Source of the DNA: Streptomyces sp. BK208
Lineage (GTDB): Bacteria > Actinomycetota > Actinomycetes > Streptomycetales > Streptomycetaceae
Direction: 5' to 3'
Length of the DNA stretch: 64,000 bases
Assembly (NCBI RefSeq): GCF_004364245.1
Contig: NZ_SOAV01000007.1
Span: forward strand, 62,001 to 126,000
Shown: positions 7,391-15,914 of the stretch, piece by piece
Position numbering within the stretch: the first letter of the stretch is position 1
How the letters are laid out: every line of letters begins with the position of its first letter
The notes under the pieces: model-generated
The model's input: the letters and a program-made list of their open reading frames with translations, nothing else
Databases searched by the model: none
What the model was told of the DNA's origin: nothing
Position numbers and translations under genes: made by a program

Positions 7391-8197
7391 ATGAGACGTT
7401 CCCGACTTGTCGGCTTCCTGAGTTCACTCGTCCTCGCCGCCGGCGTCGCCCTCACCGGGTCCGCGACCGCCCAGGCGGCCCAACACGCCGCGGCCGACGG
7501 CTATGTGGCCCTCGGTGACTCCTACTCCTCCGGAGTCGGAGCGGGCAGCTACATCAGCGCGAGCGGCGACTGCAAGCGCAGCACGAAGTCCCATCCGTAC
7601 CTGTGGGCGGCCGCCCACTCGCCCTCCACGTTCGACTTCACCGCTTGTTCCGGCGCCCGAACGGGTGATGTTCTCGCCGGACAGCTCGGCCCGCTCAGCT
7701 CCGCCACCGGTCTCGTCTCCCTCAGCATCGGGGGCAACGACGCGGGCTTCGCCGACGTCATGACGACCTGTGTGCTCCAGTCCGAGAGCTCCTGCCTGTC
7801 GCGGATCGCCACCGCCGAGGCGTACGTCGACTCGACGCTGCCCGGCAAGCTCGACGCCGTCTACTCGGCGATCGGCGACAAGGCCCCCAACGCCCACGTC
7901 GTCGTCATCGGATACCCGCGCTTCTACAAGCTCGGCACCACCTGCATCGGCCTGTCCGAGGCCAAGCGGAAGGCGATCAACAACGCCTCCGACCACCTCA
8001 ACACCGTGATCGCCCAGCGCGTCGCCGCCCACGGCTTCACCTTCGGCGACGTCCGCACCACCTTCACCGGACACGAGCTGTGCTCCGGCAGTCCCTGGCT
8101 GCACAGCGTCGACTGGCTGAACATCGGCGAGTCCTACCACCCCACAGCGGCCGGTCAGTCCGGCGGCTACCTGCCGGTCCTCAACGGCGCCGCCTGA
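7391..8197 (+). CDS. Secreted SGNH/GDSL lipase
   Basis: 268 aa exported esterase/lipase. Signal peptide MRRSRLVGFLSSLVLAAG, cut near AQAA (about residue 30-34). Block I YVALGDSYSSG carries the nucleophile Ser44. Block III SLSIGGNDAGFAD gives the Gly/Asn oxyanion residues, and SYHPTAAGQSGG near the C-terminus the catalytic His. Six Cys are placed as in the Streptomyces rimosus/S. coelicolor GDSL lipases, consistent with three disulfides, and the length is the same as theirs as I recall. The start is fixed by AAGGGAGG seven bases upstream. Strong terminator downstream; monocistronic. Confidence 0.92.
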   Translation: MRRSRLVGFLSSLVLAAGVALTGSATAQAAQHAAADGYVALGDSYSSGVGAGSYISASGDCKRSTKSHPYLWAAAHSPSTFDFTACSGARTGDVLAGQLGPLSSATGLVSLSIGGNDAGFADVMTTCVLQSESSCLSRIATAEAYVDSTLPGKLDAVYSAIGDKAPNAHVVVIGYPRFYKLGTTCIGLSEAKRKAINNASDHLNTVIAQRVAAHGFTFGDVRTTFTGHELCSGSPWLHSVDWLNIGESYHPTAAGQSGGYLPVLNGAA

Positions 8198-8228
8198 CCG
8201 GGGCGGAAGGGGAACAGGAGAGGCGGGA

Positions 8229-8257
8229 GCGGAGACCCCGCCCGTCGGGGTCTCCGC
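8229..8257 (+). terminator. Terminator after SGNH lipase
   Basis: Perfect 11-bp stem GCGGAGACCCC (8229-8239) / GGGGTCTCCGC (8247-8257) with a 7-nt loop, 32 bases past the stop codon. Confidence 0.8.
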
Positions 8258-8294
8258 CTCCGGGTCCCCGCGCCGGGGAACGCGGCAAAGAGCG

Positions 8295-8342
8295 CACGTG
8301 AGACCACCCACGTGAGATCACCCACGTGAGATCGCCCACGTT
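8295..8342. repeat. 14-bp tandem repeat with CACGTG cores
   Basis: Three direct copies (8295, 8309, 8323) of CACGTGAGATCACC with one or two changes, plus a fourth start CACGTT at 8337. Each copy begins with the palindrome CACGTG, so three equal palindromes are spaced 14 bp apart. The rest of the gene-free stretch 8198-8677 holds the terminator before it and a dyad AGGGTTACCCT (8630-8640) after it; I see nothing else there. Confidence 0.7.
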
Positions 8343-8677
8343 CCCGCCGCCCCCGGATGCCCGTGGGCGGCGCGTCCGCGGGCGCCGCGGGAGTGCCACC
8401 GCGACACGCCACTCGGAGCCTCCGGCTTGCGCCGCCCCACCGGCTCCCACGGGTGACGCGCGGTGACCGTCGGGCCGGTCGGGGGACCGGCCCGGGGCCG
8501 ACCACGCCGCCGAGCGGCGGGTTGTCCAACTCGCCCTGGAATCTCTTCGATTCGGAGAGTGATCGTCAACCCCCTTACGGGGAAGGTGAATCCTGTGACC
8601 GCGATACACGCATGCCGTACCGGGGCGATAGGGTTACCCTGCCCGGGCCGGGTGGACTCGTACGGGTGGGGAGTGAC

Positions 8678-8947
8678 ATGGAACAGATAACAGTGCGCAG
8701 CAGGGCAAGGGTCCCTGCGATCACCTGCGGGAGCAGCGCGACCAGTTCGCGCCTCGACCGTCATCTCGCGGTACTCGGAGGGCCTGCCCTCCCGCCGCGC
8801 GAGACCGTGGAGGCGACGTCGCTGATGCGTGAGCTGACCGCGCGTGAGCCCGCGCACAAGCGCAGCAACAGGGGCGCCCGGGTACGCCGGGTCTCGCTGT
8901 TTGCGCCGTTGCGTCGACTGCGCCGCTCGCTGTTCGGCGGCAACTGA
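8678..8947 (+). CDS. Small basic hypothetical protein (89 aa)
   Basis: ATG start preceded by GGTGGGGAG. The protein begins MEQITVRSRARVPAI, has a middle part with PPRETVEATSLMRELTAREP and a strongly basic tail RRLRRSLFGGN. No signal peptide or membrane segment. I do not recognise a family. A -10-like TAGGGT within the dyad AGGGTTACCCT (8630-8640) lies about 40 bases upstream. The opposite strand is also open here but with the composition of a shadow frame. Moderate confidence that this is a real gene. Confidence 0.5.
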   Translation: MEQITVRSRARVPAITCGSSATSSRLDRHLAVLGGPALPPRETVEATSLMRELTAREPAHKRSNRGARVRRVSLFAPLRRLRRSLFGGN

Positions 8948-9161
8948 GGCCCGCGCGCCGGAGGTCACATCTCCCGGCGTGGCGCCGCGGCACCCGTCCG
9001 TCATCCCCACGGAACGCGGCGGCGTCCCGGTGTGCTCCCCGAGCGCGGGCCGTCCCCGGTACACCCGACTCCGTACGCGCCCGTCCGCACGCGTTCTCAC
9101 CCTCCCGTACCGCGTTCCCGTCCCGCCGTCTCCCCGCCGGCGGTGACGCGGCCGGACCCGT

Positions 9162-9977
9162 TCAGCGGCCCCCGTGCGCATACCGGCGCACGGCGAGCGG
9201 GACGAACACCGCGAGCAGTACCGCGCACCAGGCCAGCGTGCCCGCGACCGGGTGCGTCACCGGCCAGGCGCCCTCGTCCGGCACGGGTGCGTTGCCGAAG
9301 AGGTCCCGCAGTGCCGTGGTCACCGCGCTGATCGGGTTCCACTCCGCGACCGTGCGCAGCCAGCCCGGCAGCCCCTCGGTCGGGATGTACGCGTTGGACA
9401 GCAGCGGAAGGACGAAGGTCGCGCCGCCCAGTTGGCCGGCGGCCTCCTCGCTGCGGGTGAGCAGTCCCAGGAAGATCCCGATCCACGTGGTCGCGAAGCG
9501 GAACAGCAGCAAGAGCGCCACCGCGCCCGCCGCCCCGAGCACGCCGCCCTCCACCCGCCAGCCCACCACGAGCCCGACGAGCAGCAGGGGGACCGTCCCG
9601 GCGGCGGTCACGAGCACGTCGGCGACCGACTGCCCGAGGGGCACGGCGGCCCGGTTCACCGGCAGCGTCCGCAGGCGGTCCGTCACCCCCCGGTGGACGT
9701 CCTGGGCGGCCTGGAACATGCCCGTCATGATGCCGTTCGCCGCCGTCGCGACGAGGAGCCCGGGCACCAGGAAGGTCCGGTACTCCTCACCCGGCATCGC
9801 CAGCGCGCTGCCGAAGACGTAGCCGAAGAACAGCAGCATCGTGACCGGCATGGTCTGGGTGAGGACCATCAGCCCCGGGTTGTTCCGTACCCGCCGCAAC
9901 TGGCGGCCCAGCATGGCCGCTCCGTCGTGTGCCAGTCCGTACGCCGAGCCGTACGAGCCCGTCGTCACCGTGCTCAT
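9162..9977 (-). CDS. ABC-2 type export permease (DrrB-like)
   Basis: 271 aa integral membrane subunit with six hydrophobic segments. MLGRQLRRVRNNPGLMVLTQTMPVTMLLFF at the N-terminus and the central FQAAQDVHRGVTDRLRTLPV are typical of the DrrB/ABC2 permeases; the latter corresponds to the coupling region before TM3. YIPTEGLPGWLRTVAEWNPI precedes the last helices, as in the family. It overlaps the ATPase gene by ATGA, so both subunits are translated together. The exported compound is likely an antibiotic, lipid or other hydrophobic molecule but is not identified. Confidence 0.88.
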   Translation of the reverse strand: MSTVTTGSYGSAYGLAHDGAAMLGRQLRRVRNNPGLMVLTQTMPVTMLLFFGYVFGSALAMPGEEYRTFLVPGLLVATAANGIMTGMFQAAQDVHRGVTDRLRTLPVNRAAVPLGQSVADVLVTAAGTVPLLLVGLVVGWRVEGGVLGAAGAVALLLLFRFATTWIGIFLGLLTRSEEAAGQLGGATFVLPLLSNAYIPTEGLPGWLRTVAEWNPISAVTTALRDLFGNAPVPDEGAWPVTHPVAGTLAWCAVLLAVFVPLAVRRYAHGGR

Positions 9978-10978
9978 GCCACCAGCTCCTTGCTGTCGTC
10001 ACTTCCGCCACCGCCGTTGCCTTCATCGCTGCCCTCGCCGCCGTCGCCGTCGCCGCCGGTCAGGCGGAGGAAGACGTCGTCGAGGCTCGGCGGCCGCAGG
10101 CCCGCGTCCACCAGGGGGACCCCCGCCGCGTCGAGTTCGCGCACCAGGCGGGGCAGGGTCAGCGTCGGATCGGTGCTGACCGCGCCGGCGGTGCGCCGCT
10201 CGTGGTCCAGCACCGGCTCCGAGCCGGTCAGCCGGTCCAGGACCGCCGCCGCCCGCACCAGGGCGTCCGCGTCCGCGACGACGGCCTCCGCGTACGCCCC
10301 CACCAGCGCCTTGAGTTCGGCCGGCGACCCGGTGTGGGCCACCCGGCCCCGGTCCACCAGGGCGATGTCGTCGGCCAGGCGGTCGGCCTCCTCCAGGTAC
10401 TGCGTGGTCAGCAGCACGGTGGTGCCCTCCGCCTTCAGGGCGCGCACCGCGTCCCAGATCCGGTTGCGGCTGGCCGGGTCGAGGCCGGTCGTCGGCTCGT
10501 CCAGGAACAGCACCTCGGGGCGGCGCACCAGGCTCGCGGCCAGGTCGAGACGGCGGCGCTGGCCACCGGACAACGTGGCGGCGGGCCGGTCGGCGGCCTC
10601 GGCCAGCCCGAAGCGGTCCAGCAGCTCGTCGGCCCGCGCCGCCGCCCTGCGCACCCGGTGCAGGCGGGCGAACAGCCGCAGGTTCTGCCGGCCGGTGAGG
10701 TCCCCGTCCACCGACGCGTCCTGCCCGGTCACCCCGATCCGGCGGCGGACGGCCGCGGCCTCGCGCACGAGGTCGTGCCCGGCGACCCGCGCCGAGCCCG
10801 CGTCCGGCCGCAGCAGGGTCGTCAGCAGTCGCACCGCCGTCGTCTTGCCCGCCCCGTTCGGGCCGAGCAGCCCGCACACCGTGCCCTCGGCCACGGCGAG
10901 ATCCAGTCCGCGCAGCGCGCGTACGGCGCCGAAGCGCTTCTCCAGACCTTCACTAAGTACAGCGTACGTAGTAGTCAT
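9974..10978 (-). CDS. ABC exporter ATP-binding protein (DrrA-like)
   Basis: 334 aa. Walker A GLLGPNGAGKTTAVRLL, signature ATLSGGQRRRLDLAASL, Walker B VLFLDEPTTGLDPASRN and H-loop region TTQYLEEAD, in the order of the daunorubicin-resistance (DrrA) class. The C-terminal about 100 residues are the extra domain found in DrrA, ending in an acidic/Gly/Ser-rich tail. The start at 10978 (MTTTYAV) is chosen over an upstream in-frame ATG because it agrees with family N-termini. The first codons contain one arm of a TetR operator. First gene of a two-gene exporter operon, divergent from a TetR gene. Confidence 0.9.
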   Translation of the reverse strand: MTTTYAVLSEGLEKRFGAVRALRGLDLAVAEGTVCGLLGPNGAGKTTAVRLLTTLLRPDAGSARVAGHDLVREAAAVRRRIGVTGQDASVDGDLTGRQNLRLFARLHRVRRAAARADELLDRFGLAEAADRPAATLSGGQRRRLDLAASLVRRPEVLFLDEPTTGLDPASRNRIWDAVRALKAEGTTVLLTTQYLEEADRLADDIALVDRGRVAHTGSPAELKALVGAYAEAVVADADALVRAAAVLDRLTGSEPVLDHERRTAGAVSTDPTLTLPRLVRELDAAGVPLVDAGLRPPSLDDVFLRLTGGDGDGGEGSDEGNGGGGSDDSKELVA

Positions 10979-11013
10979 GGGTCGACCATAGCGCACTACG
11001 TACGCTGTACGTA
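10954..11013. promoter_or_regulatory. Paired TetR operators between exporter and TetR gene
   Basis: TACGTACGCTGTACGTA (10997-11013) is a dyad of TACGTAC/GTACGTA with a 3-bp spacer. Its inverse copy TAAGTACAGCGTACGTA (10954-10970), one mismatch, lies inside codons 3-8 of the ATPase gene. The two are 43 bp apart centre to centre, about four helical turns. A TetR dimer binding both would shut the divergent promoters. Confidence 0.75.
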
Positions 11014-11041
11014 ACTAGGATGGTGGCCGAGGTGATGCACG

Positions 11042-11746
11042 ATGGCGGGCCGAGCGGCCGTACCCGAAGTGATCTGGTCGCGCCCCGAGCGCACCGGCCG
11101 GGGGCCGAGACCGGCGTACACCCGCGCCGACATCGCGGCCGCCGCGGTGCGGATCGCCGACGCCGAGGGCCTGGACGCGGTCTCGATGCGCCGCGTCGCG
11201 GGCGAACTGGGCTGCGGCACCATGTCGCTGTACAACTACGTCCCCCGCAAGGAGGACCTGTACGAGCTGATGATGGACGCCGTCAGCGGCGAGCACGAGC
11301 TGTGGGAGCCGAGCGGCGACTGGCGCGCGGACATGATCCGGGTGGCTCACCGGACCCGGGCCCTGATGCACCGCCACACCTGGCTGCCCCGCCTGATGTC
11401 CCCGGTCTACGGCTTCAGTCCCAACGCCCTGCGGTACCTGGAGCACTGCCTGGCCTGCCTCGACTCCTTCGAGGCGCCGTACGGCACCAAGATGGAGCTG
11501 GTCGCGATGGTGAACGGCGTCGTGACGACGTACGTGAGCAACGAGATCGCCACCGTCGAGCGCACCCGCTCGCTGCCCTGGTCCGAGGAGCAGGAGAACG
11601 CGGCGCGCATCGCCTACCTCGGCCGGCAGGTCGCGAGCGGTGCCTACCCGCGGCTGGCGGCGTCCTTCGCCGAGGACGCCGGGCCGATCGACCTGGAGGC
11701 GGTCTTCGAGCGGGCGCTGACGCGGGTGCTGGACGGGTTCGCCTGA
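11042..11746 (+). CDS. TetR-family regulator of the adjacent exporter
   Basis: 234 aa. Helix-turn-helix at about residues 21-70: YTRADIAAAAVRIADAEG, then MRRVAGELGCGTMSLYNYV as turn and recognition helix and PRKEDLYELMMDAV. The long C-terminal domain (WLPRLMSPVYGFSPNALRYLEHCL) is the TetR_C_1 type found in tetracycline/drug-efflux repressors. Divergent from drrAB-like genes with paired operators between, so it most likely represses both itself and the exporter, with the exported compound as inducer. Confidence 0.88.
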   Translation: MAGRAAVPEVIWSRPERTGRGPRPAYTRADIAAAAVRIADAEGLDAVSMRRVAGELGCGTMSLYNYVPRKEDLYELMMDAVSGEHELWEPSGDWRADMIRVAHRTRALMHRHTWLPRLMSPVYGFSPNALRYLEHCLACLDSFEAPYGTKMELVAMVNGVVTTYVSNEIATVERTRSLPWSEEQENAARIAYLGRQVASGAYPRLAASFAEDAGPIDLEAVFERALTRVLDGFA

Positions 11747-11777
11747 GCGGGGCCGGCGGCCCGGCGGGCCCCGTGCG

Positions 11778-12938
11778 TCACAGCAGCGCCAGCTGGCCCT
11801 CCGGTCCTTCCTCGCGGTCGTCCAGGACGGAGGCCGGACGGCGGGCCGACGCCGGCACCGGAAGCACGCCCGCGTCGCGCAGCTCGTCCGCGGTGATCGC
11901 GTCCGTGACCGCCAACTCCCGGCACCGGCCCCGCACCTCGGCGAGCAGCGCGAGCACCGTGATCAGCTCCAGCAGTTCGGACGTCCACGCCTGCGGCCAG
12001 CCGGCCGGGCGGATCGCCGTCAGCGTGCCCGGCTCGCCCTCGGCCATGCGCGCCGCGCACCACTGCTCCAGCACCCGCACCCCGCCCACCTCGAAGTCCC
12101 AGGCATCGGGCGGCACCGGGGAGACGCGACCCTCGTCGAGGAAGAGGGCCTCCTCGTCCCGGTCGTAGCGCAGCGCCGCCGGGCGGGGCGGCAGCGGGGC
12201 GCGGACGTACGGGCGGCGGCCGCCGGGCAGCTTGGGGCGTTCCCCGTCACGGCGCATCAGCCACAGGGCGCGCCGGCCCAGCTCCACCCCGCGCTCCCAC
12301 AGCGCGGGGTCCGCGGTGAGCGGGACCACTGAGCCGGAGCGCACCGCCGCCACCGACCAGGCGAGCACGTCCAGCGGGGCGGGGCGCGCGCCGAGCCGGG
12401 CGGCCAGGTGGTCCAGGAGGCCCGGGGCGAGGTTCGGCTCCGCACCGCCCGGGCGGCGGTGCAGCGGGCGGATCCGGGCGGGGCCGAACAGCGGCAGCAG
12501 CGAGGTGGCGAGCAGCAGCGGCGGACCGGCGGCGTCGGGCGTCTCCACGACGAAGACCTGACGCTCGTCCGTCACCCGCCACAGTTCGGGGCGGGCCGCG
12601 TCGATCAGCCGATGGTCGGGAATCAGCCACTGCTCGTCGAACGGCGCCCGCAGCACCCGGACCGGCTCGGGACACGGTCCCGAGGCGCGCGCCAGCCGCT
12701 CGGTGCCCCCGGAGCCGCCCGGCAGCCGCGCGACCGCCGAGTGCGGTGTGCGCGAGCGGGTGGGCTCGAAGAGGGCCGCGCGGTCGGGCCCCTCGGCCTT
12801 CACCAGCGCGTCCCAGCGGGCCCTCAGGGCCGCCGCGTCGGGAGCCGCCGGCCACCCCCGTCCGAGTCGCGGCGGTGCGACGGACCACGGCATGAGGTCC
12901 GCCAGCGGCGGAGCGTCGTCGTGCGTCACGCCGGGCAT
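11778..12938 (-). CDS. Orphan type ISP restriction/modification C-terminal domain protein
   Basis: 386 aa. The segment FDEQWLIPDHRLIDAARPELW (about residues 98-118), followed by VTDERQVFVVE and LLATSLLPLF, matches the C-terminal specificity domain of type ISP restriction-modification enzymes. Those enzymes are single polypeptides with nuclease, helicase and methyltransferase parts. Here none of these is present: no NPPY motif, no SAM motif I and no Walker A, either in this gene or its neighbours. A conserved tail WDFEVGGVRVLEQWCAARM also fits the family. It is probably a diverged stand-alone protein with DNA-binding potential rather than an active restriction enzyme. Cotranscription with upstream GntR is possible (22-bp gap). 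Confidence 0.65.
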   Translation of the reverse strand: MPGVTHDDAPPLADLMPWSVAPPRLGRGWPAAPDAAALRARWDALVKAEGPDRAALFEPTRSRTPHSAVARLPGGSGGTERLARASGPCPEPVRVLRAPFDEQWLIPDHRLIDAARPELWRVTDERQVFVVETPDAAGPPLLLATSLLPLFGPARIRPLHRRPGGAEPNLAPGLLDHLAARLGARPAPLDVLAWSVAAVRSGSVVPLTADPALWERGVELGRRALWLMRRDGERPKLPGGRRPYVRAPLPPRPAALRYDRDEEALFLDEGRVSPVPPDAWDFEVGGVRVLEQWCAARMAEGEPGTLTAIRPAGWPQAWTSELLELITVLALLAEVRGRCRELAVTDAITADELRDAGVLPVPASARRPASVLDDREEGPEGQLALL

Positions 12939-12960
12939 CGTACGACGGGCCGCCCCGGCC

Positions 12961-13710
12961 TCAGGTGGCGTCCAGGGTGACCGTGAAGGAGAAGCGGTCC
13001 CCCCGGTAGTGGATGACGGCCACGTCGAGGACCCGGCCCGCGGTGTCGTACGTGATGCCCGTGTAGTGCAGGATCGGGCTGAGCAGCGGCACTTCGAGCA
13101 GCCGGGCCGTCTCCGGGTCCGCGAGCCGGGCCTCGACGGTGTCCGTGATCCGGCTGATGTCCATGCCCACCACGTCCCGCAGCACCTTCGTCATCGGCCA
13201 CCGGGCGAGGTCGTCCGTGTCGATCCGCTCGGCCAGTTCCGGACGGACGTAGTTGCGGGCGTGGTTGGTCGGCTCGCCGGTCTTCTCGTCGCAGCGCAGC
13301 CGGTGGTACGTCGCCACCTCGGTCAGCTGCGGGAAGTACTCGGCGAGTTCGGACGGAACGGCGGCGGTGCCGTGGTCCAGCAGCTCCGCCTTCATGCCGG
13401 ACTGCTGCGCCACGATCGCGTCCACCGAGCCGAGCAGCCGCACCGGGGCGCCCCGCCGGGCATGCGGCTCGATGAACGTGCCCCGCCGCCGGTGGCGGGT
13501 GATCAGCCCCTCGTCCTCCAGCTCCTTCAGCGCCTGCCGCATGGTCAGCACGCTCACCCCGTAGTGCCCCGCCAGCCGCTCCTCGGTGGGCAGGCGCAGC
13601 GGGTCCCGGGGCGAGCGGCCGAGTATCGAGGCGCGCAGCGACTGCGACACCTGGTACCAGAGCGGCAGCTTGCGGTTCAGGACGATGGAGTCCGGGGCGA
13701 AGGAGGTCAC
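12961..13710 (-). CDS. GntR-family regulator with UTRA ligand domain
   Basis: 249 aa. Winged helix-turn-helix at about 15-82 (LPLWYQVSQSLRASIL, LPTEERLAGHYGVSVLTMRQ, LITRHRRRGTFI), then a UTRA domain of the HutC subgroup from about 95, recognised by LAEYFPQLTEVATYHRLRC and a final FSFTVTLDA. It lies 27 bp downstream of hmgA on the same strand, so it is likely in the hmgA transcript and may sense an aromatic catabolite such as homogentisate; that link is inferred from position only. Confidence 0.85.
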   Translation of the reverse strand: MTSFAPDSIVLNRKLPLWYQVSQSLRASILGRSPRDPLRLPTEERLAGHYGVSVLTMRQALKELEDEGLITRHRRRGTFIEPHARRGAPVRLLGSVDAIVAQQSGMKAELLDHGTAAVPSELAEYFPQLTEVATYHRLRCDEKTGEPTNHARNYVRPELAERIDTDDLARWPMTKVLRDVVGMDISRITDTVEARLADPETARLLEVPLLSPILHYTGITYDTAGRVLDVAVIHYRGDRFSFTVTLDAT

Positions 13711-13737
13711 GGGCCATCCGTACCGGTAGGGGATTCC

Positions 13738-15054
13738 TCAGTGCAAGGGGTGGAAGTGCCGCTCCAGGCCCTGCCAGACGTCGTCGTAGCCCTGCTGCAG
13801 ATGCTCGGCGCGGGCGGCCTGCGGGGTGAGGGTCACCGGCCACCGCGTCTCGAACATGAACGCCAGCCCGTCGTCGATCCGCTGCGGCTTCAGCTCGGCG
13901 GCGCTCGCCCGGTCGAAGGTGTCCCGGTCGGGACCGTGCGCCGACATCATGTTGTGCAGCGAGCCGCCGCCCGGCACGAAGCCCTCCGCTTTGGCGTCGT
14001 AGGCGCCCTCGATCAGGCCCATGTACTCGCTCATCACGTTCCGGTGGAAGTACGGCGGCCGGAACGTGTCCTCGCCCACCAGCCAGCGCGGCGCGAACAC
14101 CACGAAGTCCACGCCCGCCAGGCCCGGCGTGTCCGAGGGGGAGGTGAGCACCGTGAAGATCGACGGGTCCGGGTGGTCGTACGAGATGGTGCCGATGACG
14201 TTGAAGCGGCGCAGGTCGTAGACGTACGGCACGTGGTTGCCGTGCCAGGCGACGACGTCCAGCGGGGAGTGGCCGTACTCGGCGGTCCAGAGGTTGCCGC
14301 AGAACTTGTTGACCACCTCCACCGGGCCCTCGTGGTCCTCGTACGCGGCGACCGGTGCCCTGAAGTCCCGGGCGTTGGCGAGGCCGTTGGCGCCGATCGG
14401 GCCCAGGTCGGGGAGCTGGAAGGGGGCTCCGTAGTTCTCGCAGACGTATCCGCGGGCGTCCCCGTCCAGGAGCTCCACGCGGAAGCGGACCCCGCGCGGG
14501 ATCAGCGCCACGTGGCCCGGCTCGGCGTGCAGCAGCCCGAACTCGGTGCGCAGCAGCAGCCCGCCGCGCTCCGGGACGATCAGCAGCTCGCCGTCCGCGT
14601 CGCTGAAGACGCGTTCCATGGAGGCCGTCGCGTGGTACAGGTGCACGGCCATGCCGGTGCGCTGGGTCGCGTCGCCGTTGCCGCCGAGCGTCCACAGCCC
14701 TTCGACGAAGTCGGTGGCGGGGCCGGGCACCGGCAGCGGATTCCACCGCAGCCGGTTCGGGTCGGGCACGGCCTGGTTGAAGGGCGCCGTGCGGATCGTG
14801 CCGTTGCCCGATCGGGTGAACGCGGGGTGCGCGGCCGACGGGCGGATCCGGTACAGCCACGAGCGCCGGTTGTGCGCCCTCGGCTCCGTGAACGCCGTGC
14901 CGCTCAGCTGCTCCGCGTACAGCCCCAGGGGCGCCCGCTGCGGGGAGTTCCGGCCCTCGGGCAGCGCGCCCGGCACGGCCTCCGAGCTGTGCTCGTTGCC
15001 GAAACCGGACAGATAGGCCAGCCCCTCCGCGGTCTTCCGCGCGTCCCCGCTCAT
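13738..15054 (-). CDS. hmgA: Homogentisate 1,2-dioxygenase
   Basis: 438 aa, the usual length. It opens the ring of homogentisate to maleylacetoacetate in tyrosine/phenylalanine degradation. The fingerprint [19 protein letters not shown] is at the N-terminus. The iron ligands are visible: His and Glu in [13 protein letters not shown] and the second His in [13 protein letters not shown]. The start at 15054 has GGGAG 8 bases upstream and gives the standard N-terminus; the longer frame is not needed. The fumarylacetoacetase and isomerase genes of the pathway are not nearby. The GntR gene follows in the same direction and a strong dyad lies in the promoter. Confidence 0.95.
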   Translation of the reverse strand: MSGDARKTAEGLAYLSGFGNEHSSEAVPGALPEGRNSPQRAPLGLYAEQLSGTAFTEPRAHNRRSWLYRIRPSAAHPAFTRSGNGTIRTAPFNQAVPDPNRLRWNPLPVPGPATDFVEGLWTLGGNGDATQRTGMAVHLYHATASMERVFSDADGELLIVPERGGLLLRTEFGLLHAEPGHVALIPRGVRFRVELLDGDARGYVCENYGAPFQLPDLGPIGANGLANARDFRAPVAAYEDHEGPVEVVNKFCGNLWTAEYGHSPLDVVAWHGNHVPYVYDLRRFNVIGTISYDHPDPSIFTVLTSPSDTPGLAGVDFVVFAPRWLVGEDTFRPPYFHRNVMSEYMGLIEGAYDAKAEGFVPGGGSLHNMMSAHGPDRDTFDRASAAELKPQRIDDGLAFMFETRWPVTLTPQAARAEHLQQGYDDVWQGLERHFHPLH

Positions 15055-15092
15055 CGCTCGCTCCCTCACAGCCCGAATCCTCGCGACCCGAT

Positions 15093-15112
15093 TCCTATGG
15101 CACACCGTAGGA
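15093..15112. promoter_or_regulatory. Operator-like dyad upstream of hmgA
   Basis: TCCTATGGCACACCGTAGGA is a near-perfect inverted repeat (TCCTA-GG / CC-TAGGA, 4-bp centre) 39 bp before the hmgA start. It contains -10-like TAGGAA/TAGGAT sequences on both strands. Candidate site for the GntR/UTRA regulator or an unlinked repressor. Confidence 0.5.
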
Positions 15113-15247
15113 TTGCGGTTTCCCTCGCGCAAGGGGGCACAGGAGGACTTCCCCGCTCCGGCCCCGCTCCGTCGTCCGCCTGGAGGATGACCGGAACCAG
15201 ACCCCCGGATGATCCGGGCAGTCGGACCCGTGTTCTATTCTCCCGTC

Positions 15248-15817
15248 ATGTCGTGGACGCGGGGAGGGCTCGCCGTGCTCGCGGTCTGTGTCCTGGTGTT
15301 GACGGGATCGGCGGGCTGCGACTCCGGCGGCGGGGGTGGACCGGAGGCCGGGGATTCGGCCACGCCGGTGGGCAGGCTGCTCGACGCCACCGACGAGGAG
15401 GGCCGGCGCTACCGCGAGGTGGACGCCGAGAGCGCGCCCGAGGCCGGCATCGAGGTGCAGCCCGAGGCCGACGACAGCTGGGACGTCCGCGTGACCGTCC
15501 GCGGCTTCAGGTTCTCACCGGAGGGCGCGGAGGCGAAGGCCGTGGCCGGACGCGGCGTCGCCCACCTCTTCCTCGACGGCGACCTCCTCACCCGCCTGCG
15601 CGGCCCCCGCTACCGCCTCGCCGCCGGCCTGGTCCCGCGCGGTACGCACCAGCTCACGGTCCGCCTGTACGCCGACGACGACACCGTCTGGGCCGTCGAC
15701 GGCGAGCCCGTCGAGAGCACGGCGGACATCACCGCCTCGGACGCCGAGCCGACCGGGGCGACGCAGCCGGAGGACATCGAGGGCCGGACGGTCACCGGAC
15801 CGGCGGCCGACCGGTGA
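15248..15817 (+). CDS. Hypothetical lipoprotein
   Basis: 189 aa. MSWTRGGLAVLAVCVLVLTGSAGC is a lipoprotein signal with lipobox GSAGC, Cys24 being the lipidated residue, followed by a Gly/Ser tether. The body has VRVTVRGFRFSPE and HLFLDGDLLTRLRGPRYRL, a beta-rich layout reminiscent of cupredoxin-like or immunoglobulin-like extracytoplasmic domains, but no copper ligand set is complete. TATTCT (15236-15241) seven bases before the ATG would give a leaderless transcript, in line with the lack of a ribosome binding site. Function unknown. Confidence 0.75.
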   Translation: MSWTRGGLAVLAVCVLVLTGSAGCDSGGGGGPEAGDSATPVGRLLDATDEEGRRYREVDAESAPEAGIEVQPEADDSWDVRVTVRGFRFSPEGAEAKAVAGRGVAHLFLDGDLLTRLRGPRYRLAAGLVPRGTHQLTVRLYADDDTVWAVDGEPVESTADITASDAEPTGATQPEDIEGRTVTGPAADR

Positions 15818-15914
15818 GCACGACCGCCGGTCGCCCCCGGGTCCCCGGGGCCCGGGCCGCCTTCCACGGCCGTGCCGGAGGCCGCGGTACACCCGGCGGG
15901 CTCCGGAGGGCATC

